Positions 1 to 5,012 of a stretch of 5,318 nucleotides of DNA are shown here, piece after piece. The translations under genes were made by a program, and so were the position numbers. Under the pieces are notes generated by a model. It had not been told where the DNA came from, did not search any database, and worked only from the letters and a program-made list of their open reading frames with translations. The number at the start of each line of letters is the position of its first letter. Within the stretch, counting starts at the first letter, position 1. The DNA is from Candidatus Nanohalarchaeota archaeon. Its GTDB lineage: Archaea > EX4484-52 > B79-G9. The stretch lies in the NCBI GenBank assembly GCA_030635525.1, contig DAOVYR010000092.1:1-5318 (forward strand), in the 5' to 3' direction.

Positions 1-509
1 ATATTGACACGAAACAAGCACCCATTCAAATCCCTGCAGGACCTCGTCTGCTCATTATCAACACAATCAGACCAGTACCCGCACGTCCAGTTCCCGGTGC
101 AGTTATCCCATACTTTGACCTCAATATCGCCCTCCAGGGCAAAAGAAACCTCGTCAGTAACAACAACATTGCCGTTTAGAGCATACGTCCCTGGCTCATG
201 GCTAATCAACGTATATGTGTATGTATGCACTCCGCCGGGAGTACAAACCCACGTAATTTGTCCATTGTCTTCATTATAATTAGCATACATCGGCTCAGCG
301 CTCACAAGACTAAGCCCGGGCTGTATTCTTTCATACAGGACATACGCTTCTGGCGGGTTATCCACATTAATAACTATCTGGAATTCGTCACCCGGGTCAA
401 CAAAATCAGGAACAGTACGGGATGCACTGCTTCCCCCGTCTCCCCAGGACACACCTGAAAATACAAGAAACCCGACCAATACAATTACCGCACCAAAAAT
501 ATTCTTCAT
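1..509 (-). CDS. Secreted surface protein with Ig-like 'R-x-P' domain and TSP1-like module (3' end outside window)
   Basis: The frame is open from an ATG at 509-507 to the left edge (169 codons, no stop), so the C-terminus is missing. Residues 1-23 form a signal peptide: MKN, then a hydrophobic run ending near VSWG. Residues about 29-133 are a beta-rich domain that starts S-R-T-V-P and has P-G-D-E-F and Y-E-R-I-Q-P-G-L turns. It is a diverged relative of the domain in the gene at 512-1099 and the two copies in 2559-4244. From C137 a thrombospondin type-1-like module begins, with W141-T-C143, W146-S-D-C149 and Q-T-R-S-C, as in the gene at 1114-2256. N-C-T and N-W-T are glycosylation sequons. 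The start lies 2 bases after the preceding stop, which implies translational coupling; only a weak GTGGA precedes it. It is probably the third gene of a minus-strand operon. A role at the cell surface is inferred and the ligand is unknown. A longer product with a C-terminal anchor is likely but not visible. Confidence 0.85.
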   Translation of the reverse strand, partial: MKNIFGAVIVLVGFLVFSGVSWGDGGSSASRTVPDFVDPGDEFQIVINVDNPPEAYVLYERIQPGLSLVSAEPMYANYNEDNGQITWVCTPGGVHTYTYTLISHEPGTYALNGNVVVTDEVSFALEGDIEVKVWDNCTGNWTCGYWSDCVDNEQTRSCRDLNGCLFRVN

Positions 510-511
510 AA

Positions 512-1099
512 TTATTCCACATTCCCTGCGCCGCCTTTCTTTCTGAAATACAGCACAACAAAAGACAATGCAACAACCAGCAAAACAACAGGCGCAGCAT
601 TTGCAAAAGAAGCTATAGGCATACCTGTCGCACTATTGCTGATACTCTCATCAACCACGACACCTGCCGATCCGCCAGTCTCGACTCTTGTCTTGTCCTT
701 AAGCAGCGCACTTCCGCTGAAAGCATACTCGCCTCCGGCATCAGGCGCGCGCAGATGGTACACATAACTGACATCCTCCACTCTGCTGCCGAAAAGCCCT
801 TCAACGACAACCCACTTCATCACATATTTATCATGGTTTGTATCATCATCTATAACTTTCGCAGTCATCTTTGCATCAGTATCAACAATTTCAAATCCCG
901 GGGGAACTTCCTCAGAAAGAATATAAGTCAGGGGCTTATTATCCTCTGATACATCCACATCCAGCGTCACCTCAAACACATCTCCCCCACCGACAGGCCC
1001 CTCGACGGTTCTCGTAATCACAATATCCTCTAGACAATTGCCTGTACCTGCAACAAAAGCAAGCAAAACAATCGCCGAAGCAACAATCAACTTATTCAT
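512..1099 (-). CDS. Small membrane-anchored surface protein with one Ig-like 'TRxxP/WxVVE' domain
   Basis: This 195-residue protein is not a named family that I recognise. I chose the ATG at 1099 because AGGTGA sits 5 bases upstream; a GTG three codons earlier (1108) lies inside that ribosome binding site. Residues 1-22 are a signal peptide or anchor ending T-G-N-C, where C22 is the only cysteine. Residues about 24-155 form one beta-sandwich-like domain: I-T-R-T-V, then E-E-V-P-P-G-F, then W-V-V-V-E and V-E-D-V-S-Y-V-Y. The last two blocks align closely with the two domains of the divergent gene at 2559-4244. Residues 167-185 are a strongly hydrophobic helix, followed by R-K-K and a ten-residue tail, so the domain should face outside with a C-terminal membrane anchor. 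The start is 14 bases after the upstream gene's stop and the end is 2 bases before the next start, so this is the middle gene of a three-gene operon. Function beyond surface display is unknown. Confidence 0.9.
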   Translation of the reverse strand: MNKLIVASAIVLLAFVAGTGNCLEDIVITRTVEGPVGGGDVFEVTLDVDVSEDNKPLTYILSEEVPPGFEIVDTDAKMTAKVIDDDTNHDKYVMKWVVVEGLFGSRVEDVSYVYHLRAPDAGGEYAFSGSALLKDKTRVETGGSAGVVVDESISNSATGMPIASFANAAPVVLLVVALSFVVLYFRKKGGAGNVE

Positions 1100-1104
1100 A
1101 ACAT

Positions 1105-1110
1105 TCACCT
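1105..1110 (-). promoter_or_regulatory. Ribosome binding site AGGTGA
   Basis: On the minus strand AGGTGA matches the anti-Shine-Dalgarno end of archaeal 16S rRNA and ends 5 bases before the ATG at 1099-1097. This decides the start of the small surface protein: the in-frame GTG at 1108-1106 is part of the site itself. The site lies just after the stop codon of the upstream gene (1116-1114), so translation can restart there. Confidence 0.75.
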
Positions 1111-1113
1111 GTC

Positions 1114-2256
1114 TTATTCATCCTCAGGCACCACAACTTTCAGTTTCCTGACGCCTGCATTATCTACATACCCTGTCTCATGTCCCTTGCGCAAAAAAGC
1201 AGCATCTGAAAATGAGACAATGCCTCCGATATTCGAAAGGCACCTCACAAGCCCTGTCTTTTGCGTCTTCGGGCTGTAGCTGTATTTCTTCACTGCATCA
1301 TCTTTTCCTCGTCCTGTCCCCGCGAGTTTCACTGCAAAGAAAAGGATCAGCACAATAATAATCGTATTCACAATAGCCCATCTGCTTCCCGCAAGAATAG
1401 ATATGAGCCCGCCGGTTGGCGCATCATCATGAACCACATCCAAAGACTCACTAAGGTCAGCATCAGAAGTCTGGACATTACCTGTCTCATTTATCACATC
1501 CGCCTCAGTATCATTCACAGGCACTGTAACCTCAGGAATATCCTGCACTATTTCATTCTCATCCTGGGGCGCTGGCTCATCCTCCGGTTCATCTGGATAT
1601 GTAGTCCCGCTGCCTGTTCGCGAGATTGTCTTGCATATCCCGTCGCAGCACCACTCGGTATCAGAAGCATCAACAAATGATCCGTCGCACCTTTGTGAAT
1701 AACTGCAGGCCTGTCCGCCAAGCAGCGCGCATGTGCAGTCTCTGCTCAAAGGCGGCTTTTCATTCTCGCTGCCGCAGTGATTCTCATCATTGCATGTGCG
1801 TATCTGCCTGTTATCTGTTCCGCATGCCGACCACACACTGCATACCCACCTTTCACTGCATTCACCAACCGCAAAATAATTCACGGCCACAGCGCCGCTT
1901 GCCTGCGTACTCGATGCAGAGGCAAACACTTTATATGTCCCTGTCCTTTTATTTTCCAGTTTAAAGAATGTCGTATACTCCCCATTCACGCCTGTAGTTA
2001 CCTCACTGGCAAATATGTGGTTGCTATCCGCGTCATCTGCATGAATTCCGATTTTCACACCTTCTTTTGGCATGCCGGAAGCAAGCAACAGTCCGTGCAT
2101 AGTTATAGTTGTATACACAGAATCATTCACAACATCAATATCTAAGCTAAGTGTTGCATCATCAGAATAGCCAAGCCCTCCGGAAAGTAAAACACCTATG
2201 ATTATTGAGATGCCTGCAATGATTGTCATTGAATTGAATTTTGATTTTCCTGCCAT
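1114..2256 (-). CDS. Type I membrane surface protein with TSP1-like and Cys-rich modules and a cytoplasmic tail
   Basis: This 380-residue protein opens the minus-strand operon. Residues 1-30 are a signal peptide (MAGKSK, then a hydrophobic stretch to GLGY). Residues 31-131 form a beta-rich Ig-like domain. Residues 133-174 are a thrombospondin type-1-like module: W137-x-C139, W142-S-A-C145, R153-T-C155, C161, C174. Residues 174-209 form a second Cys-rich module with C176, C184, C190, C203-C204 and C208. From memory, this pairing recurs in DPANN archaeal surface proteins. Residues about 217-285 are an acidic, Pro-rich, low-complexity stalk with N-D-T and N-E-T sequons. Residues 292-313 are a transmembrane helix. 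The last 67 residues (Gly- and Lys-rich near the membrane, ending P-E-D-E) should be cytoplasmic, and I recognise no domain in them. The ATG at 2256 is the first start; its ribosome binding site is weak (GTGGTA). The protein could tether a surface complex or sense a ligand, but the sequence does not say which. Confidence 0.9.
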   Translation of the reverse strand: MAGKSKFNSMTIIAGISIIIGVLLSGGLGYSDDATLSLDIDVVNDSVYTTITMHGLLLASGMPKEGVKIGIHADDADSNHIFASEVTTGVNGEYTTFFKLENKRTGTYKVFASASSTQASGAVAVNYFAVGECSERWVCSVWSACGTDNRQIRTCNDENHCGSENEKPPLSRDCTCALLGGQACSYSQRCDGSFVDASDTEWCCDGICKTISRTGSGTTYPDEPEDEPAPQDENEIVQDIPEVTVPVNDTEADVINETGNVQTSDADLSESLDVVHDDAPTGGLISILAGSRWAIVNTIIIVLILFFAVKLAGTGRGKDDAVKKYSYSPKTQKTGLVRCLSNIGGIVSFSDAAFLRKGHETGYVDNAGVRKLKVVVPEDE

Positions 2257-2320
2257 GTTACCACATCTTATGAAATACTACATGAACTAATCATCAGGTA
2301 GTAATTGGCAGATATGAACA

Positions 2321-2334
2321 TATATCTTTTTAAG
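2321..2334 (-). promoter_or_regulatory. TATA-box promoter of the minus-strand surface operon
   Basis: Read on the minus strand, this is CTTAAAAAGATATA, preceded by an A-rich ACAAAA stretch that could serve as the TFB recognition element. A start about 25 bases downstream would fall near 2304 and give a leader of roughly 48 bases before the ATG at 2256. No bacterial -35/-10 pair is visible. Confidence 0.6.
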
Positions 2335-2389
2335 TTTTGTCACTCCGCCCGCATTTTTCTTCATTCTCAAATAAAAGCCAAAACAATCA

Positions 2390-2413
2390 TCCCTGGCCTG
2401 CCGCCTGCAGGGA
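2390..2413. repeat. Inverted repeat TCCCTG/CAGGGA
   Basis: TCCCTG at 2390-2395 and CAGGGA at 2408-2413 are perfect 6-base arms around a 12-base spacer. An alternative hairpin uses CCTGC (2397-2401) and GCAGG (2407-2411). It lies roughly 60 bases upstream of the plus-strand TATA element and between the two divergent promoters, a place suited to an operator. The arms are short enough to occur by chance. Confidence 0.35.
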
Positions 2414-2470
2414 GTCATAAACCGGGTACTCTGTGCGCCTGTTTTTTGGAACAATAACAATATATAAAGA

Positions 2471-2482
2471 TTAAAAAGTATA
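2471..2482 (+). promoter_or_regulatory. TATA-box promoter of the 561-residue surface protein gene
   Basis: TTAAAAAGTATA shares its TTAAAAAG core with the divergent minus-strand element. It predicts transcription from about 2500 and a leader of about 58 bases before the ATG at 2559. The surrounding sequence is very AT-rich, with other candidates at 2461-2469 (TATATAAAG) and 2484-2493 (TTATATATAC), so the exact box is uncertain. The last would place the transcript start almost on the GTG at 2517. Confidence 0.5.
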
Positions 2483-2549
2483 ATTATATATACATATTAC
2501 AGCAGAAGAGGGAGGGGTGTTCACTTTTAACTGCTGTACTCAGTTAAAT

Positions 2550-2553
2550 GGTG
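2550..2553 (+). promoter_or_regulatory. Ribosome binding site GGTG that favours the ATG at 2559
   Basis: GGTG ends 5 bases before the ATG at 2559-2561, the same spacing as the AGGTGA site of the small surface protein. It favours this start over the upstream in-frame GTG at 2517, whose only purine-rich neighbour (GGAGG, 2511-2515) is too close. A four-base match is weak evidence on its own. Confidence 0.45.
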
Positions 2554-2558
2554 CAACA

Positions 2559-4244
2559 ATGAATATGTCTCAGGTACGTGTGGGCTCGCATAAGAATTCG
2601 CTTATCAGTATTATTACATCTGTTTTTGTGATTGCTGTGTTGCTTGTGGCAGGGCCTGCCGATGCAGTGCTTCTACAGATAAAAGACCTGCCGGATTTTG
2701 CATACAGGGGCACCGTTGTAAATTTTATTTTTGACATTGATCTGGGGTCAATGGAGCGCATCCCGGTACAGTCAATAGTCATTGAATTGGTTAATCCAGA
2801 CACCAGCGCCACAATCTGCTCATTCTATCCAAACGGCACACTTATGCCGGAATCTTTTGCCATTTTCAGGTGCCAAGCATTAAGCATCAAAAGCACCCGG
2901 ATAGTCGACGCGACCCCAGGTAATCGCTTTGGATACGATAAAACAACAGGCTACTGGCAGCATTACGGTTATGGCGATGGCTACAGCTATGGCTACGGCT
3001 ACGGCTATGGCGGCATCCTGAGTGAATTATCCTATAATATCACCTGGAACACACAAAAATACGGCTACAATAAAATGCATGGTCTTGAAGGCAACTACAT
3101 GATAAAGATGTCATTAATACCTGACCATACTTACGCATACCACACAGCCCCAAAGAAAATAGCCCTCATCAAACATCCCAATGAAAAAGACATCTGCAAC
3201 CCCGTGTCCACTCCGGGGACATGCACAGGCATGTACACATCAACGCGCATACTGCCGGATACATGCACAGTCAGCGACGAGATGGAAATAACCATAAACA
3301 TTGACATCAATGAAAGCAACAAGCCCAAAATACTGATTTTAAATGAATACATCCCGGAAGGTTTCATCGTAACAGACTCCAATGGCGCAAACTATGATTC
3401 CCAAAAGAGAATATTAAGATGGTTCATAGTAGAATCGGACTATTATGGCACAACAATCGAAGATATTGTATTCACCTACAAGCTCATGCCCGGGACGCAG
3501 CATAAACAGTTTATCTTCGGCACAGTAGAGGATTCCATGCAGCTTTACATGACAGAAGGAGATGAAGCTCTTGAATGCACAATCAATGAATCGCAGATCA
3601 ACGACACAGACGGCGACAAGTGGCCGGATTATCTTGACTGCAAGATCACTGATCCTTATGTATATCCCGGCGCCCCGGAAGTATGCAACGGCATTGACGA
3701 TGACTGCGATGGCGACATAGACGAGGGCGTAATAAACACATGCATGGACTACACCACATGCACAGCATACCAAACCTGCACAGCATGTCCTGCCGAACCC
3801 CGGGATATATGCCGCAATGGCATCGACGAGAACTGCAACGGCGAGATAGATGAAGGTTGTCCGCATCCGCACGGACCACCCGTATACGGCACATTCACAG
3901 TGACCCGGGACTTGCCGGATAATACTCCCAAAGGCACAGAATTCAATGTAACTCTGGCAGTCAACATTAATGAATATGATATCCCGTCATACTATATTAT
4001 AAAAGAGTACATCCCGCACGGCATAGAAGTCACAGGCCACGGCATCGGATATTATAATGACTCCACAAGGGTGCTCCGATGGTTCGTAGTTGAAAGCGAC
4101 CGTTTTAACGGCCACATACAGGACATAGTCTACACATACACTGTGAAGTCAGATACAACCGCCGCCTATACATTCAATGGCTGGGTAGTCTCAAAAGAGG
4201 CGCGCTTCGAGCCCGCAGGCGACGACCAGACAGATATCTACTGA
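2559..4244 (+). CDS. Large secreted surface protein: Gly-Tyr repeat, two Ig-like domains flanking MopE-type Cys/Asp motifs
   Basis: With the ATG at 2559 the product has 561 residues; an in-frame GTG at 2517 would add 14. Residues 1-36 look like a signal peptide ending A-D-A. Residues 37-215 are a beta-rich N-terminal region interrupted at 136-152 by an uninterrupted Tyr-Gly repeat. Residues 228-340 form Ig-like domain A (T-R-I-L-P, E-Y-I-P-E-G, W-F-I-V-E-S). Residues 349-361 carry a Ca-binding D-x-D-G-D ... D-x-x-D-C loop. Two MopE-type motifs follow, C-N-G-I-D-D-D-C-D-G at 376-385 and C-x-N-G-I-D-E-N-C-N-G at 418-428, each ending I-D-E-G. Residues 444-552 form domain B, a diverged copy of A. 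Seven N-x-S/T sequons fit glycosylation. There is no C-terminal hydrophobic helix, so the protein is released, held by its N-terminus or bound to partners. It is transcribed divergently from the operon whose middle protein shares the A/B domain. MopE-like motifs are linked to metal binding in Methylococcus; binding here is inferred. Confidence 0.93.
   Translation: MNMSQVRVGSHKNSLISIITSVFVIAVLLVAGPADAVLLQIKDLPDFAYRGTVVNFIFDIDLGSMERIPVQSIVIELVNPDTSATICSFYPNGTLMPESFAIFRCQALSIKSTRIVDATPGNRFGYDKTTGYWQHYGYGDGYSYGYGYGYGGILSELSYNITWNTQKYGYNKMHGLEGNYMIKMSLIPDHTYAYHTAPKKIALIKHPNEKDICNPVSTPGTCTGMYTSTRILPDTCTVSDEMEITINIDINESNKPKILILNEYIPEGFIVTDSNGANYDSQKRILRWFIVESDYYGTTIEDIVFTYKLMPGTQHKQFIFGTVEDSMQLYMTEGDEALECTINESQINDTDGDKWPDYLDCKITDPYVYPGAPEVCNGIDDDCDGDIDEGVINTCMDYTTCTAYQTCTACPAEPRDICRNGIDENCNGEIDEGCPHPHGPPVYGTFTVTRDLPDNTPKGTEFNVTLAVNINEYDIPSYYIIKEYIPHGIEVTGHGIGYYNDSTRVLRWFVVESDRFNGHIQDIVYTYTVKSDTTAAYTFNGWVVSKEARFEPAGDDQTDIY
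2964..3014 (+). repeat. Tyr-Gly codon repeat inside the large surface protein
   Basis: Seventeen consecutive codons alternate Tyr (TAT/TAC) with Gly (GGC/GGT), broken only by one Asp and one Ser, giving residues 136-152. The mix of TAT and TAC means it is selected at protein level rather than being a pure DNA microsatellite, although GGCTAC/GGCTAT units could still slip in replication. Such Gly-Tyr segments form flexible, sticky linkers in other surface proteins. Confidence 0.85.
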
Positions 4245-4296
4245 TATTGTTGCGCTACATTCTTATCATGTCGTTTTCAGACATTGGCTGATTGCC

Positions 4297-4321
4297 CCCT
4301 GGCACCTTCAATTAGTCAGGG
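4297..4321. repeat. Inverted repeat CCCTG/CAGGG upstream of the SprT-like gene
   Basis: CCCTG at 4297-4301 pairs with CAGGG at 4317-4321 across 15 bases. The left arm reads CCCTGGC and the right CAGGGA, the same words as in the inverted repeat at 2390-2413 in the other intergenic region. It lies about 40 bases upstream of the TATA element. The stem is short and may be chance. Confidence 0.3.
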
Positions 4322-4358
4322 ATTGCCTTGACGTGTCGTATATTATTTAGAGTTAAAG

Positions 4359-4367
4359 TTTAAATTA
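4359..4367 (+). promoter_or_regulatory. TATA-box promoter for a leaderless SprT-like gene
   Basis: TTTAAATTA, preceded by the purine-rich GTTAAAG, is a good archaeal TATA box. Its centre is about 26 bases before the ATG at 4389, so transcription should start at or next to the start codon. No Shine-Dalgarno sequence is seen close to that ATG, which fits a leaderless mRNA. Confidence 0.65.
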
Positions 4368-4388
4368 TGGGAAGTCCATAGATGTATC

Positions 4389-5012
4389 ATGGTCGAAGAT
4401 ATTAATCGTAATTTGCGCGAGCATGAGTCATCAGTCGGTGACTGGTACCTGAAGAATGCTGTGAAGTATCTTTACAGGTTCTTTGACTTATTTAATGCGC
4501 AGTGGTTCGCCCCCCCTCTTCCACAAGCAGTGATTTCTTTTAAGAAGACAAGAGTTACCACTCTGGGGCATTATAATTTTGGTCGCAATGAGTTTGGGCT
4601 CCGCCATGAGATCAACATGAATTCACAGTATATGGAGAGGCCTTTTTGCCAGATTCTTGCAACGCTCTTACATGAGATGATTCATCTTGAGGAGGATATG
4701 CGCGGGATGAAGCCAAAGAGGTCGCAAGGGAACCGCCATTCGAAGTATTTCTCTGAGAGGTCCCGGATGCTCGGTATTCCGTCAGATGCGCGGGGCTATT
4801 CACTTGGGATGGGTGAGCCGTTTGTGGGATTTGTGACCCAACATGGTGTTGAGATTATTGCTGATGCGCCTGGTGCGCGAAAGTTTAAGAAAGGCTCTTC
4901 GAATCTTAAAAAGTATAGCTGCGGGTGTACCAATGTACGGGTCGGGACAAAGAAGTTTAGCGCTGTATGCAGGCTTTGCGGCAAGGAGTTCCGGCTGGCT
5001 GATGATTCTTAG
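4389..5012 (+). CDS. SprT-like zinc metalloprotease with C-terminal zinc ribbon
   Basis: This 207-residue protein is recognisable as SprT/Spartan-like. Residues 19-60 carry the usual N-terminal helix and F-N-A-Q-W-F-x-P-P-L-P segment. The catalytic H95-E-M-I-H99 gives two zinc ligands and the general base E96, and H117 in N-R-H-S-K-Y-F is the expected third ligand. C178-x-C180 and C194-x-x-C197 form the C-terminal zinc ribbon typical of the family. All key residues are present and the length is normal, so the protein is probably active. Relatives cut proteins, notably DNA-protein crosslinks in the eukaryotic Spartan branch; an intracellular role in repair is inferred. It has no signal peptide, unlike its left neighbours, and its own promoter. 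Its lysine codons are mostly AAG (13 of 15), whereas the large surface protein gene mixes AAA and AAG (about 13 to 9). That could reflect different expression or origin. The stop overlaps the convergent downstream gene by 4 bases. Confidence 0.93.
   Translation: MVEDINRNLREHESSVGDWYLKNAVKYLYRFFDLFNAQWFAPPLPQAVISFKKTRVTTLGHYNFGRNEFGLRHEINMNSQYMERPFCQILATLLHEMIHLEEDMRGMKPKRSQGNRHSKYFSERSRMLGIPSDARGYSLGMGEPFVGFVTQHGVEIIADAPGARKFKKGSSNLKKYSCGCTNVRVGTKKFSAVCRLCGKEFRLADDS

Larger units (their letters stand above)
2257..2558. other. Divergent intergenic region between the two surface transcription units
   Basis: This 302-base stretch (counted to the preferred ATG at 2559) holds no convincing gene. 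Its ends carry a TATA-like element for each direction (2321-2334 minus, 2471-2482 plus), about 140 bases apart. The middle (2391-2440) is more GC-rich and contains an inverted repeat at 2390-2413. The right end holds a purine-rich GGAGGGGTG at 2511-2519. The arrangement allows both gene sets to be co-regulated from one control region. Confidence 0.7.
4245..4388. other. Intergenic region before the SprT-like gene
   Basis: The 144 bases hold no convincing gene and no clear terminator: the longest T run is four bases and no strong stem precedes it. They contain the direct repeat GATTGCC at 4290-4296 and 4321-4327, a short inverted repeat at 4297-4321 and the TATA element of the downstream gene. 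Confidence 0.6.

Noticed and set aside
4..279. 91-codon open frame on the plus strand at the left edge
   Set aside because: It opposes the partial minus-strand gene whose translation has a signal peptide, Ig-like domain and TSP1-like motif.
406..606. 66-codon minus-strand frame spanning the junction of two operon genes
   Set aside because: It overlaps the end of one real gene and the start of the next in another frame and has no ribosome binding site.
1261..1680. 139-codon open frame on the plus strand opposite the TSP1-like protein gene
   Set aside because: It lies wholly within a well-supported minus-strand gene with signal peptide, Cys modules and membrane helix; the translation shows no coherent domain.
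2964..3014. Tyr-Gly tract as a CRISPR or intergenic tandem repeat
   Set aside because: It is in frame inside a coding region, with synonymous codon mixing and no spacers.
3414..3872. 152-codon open frame on the minus strand opposite the large surface protein
   Set aside because: It is the shadow of the MopE-motif coding region; its Val/Ala/Cys-rich translation follows from the Asp/Gly/Cys codons of the real gene.
4245..4340. Possible terminator after the large surface protein gene
   Set aside because: The only stems are 4-5 bases and no T run longer than four follows them, so it cannot be supported.
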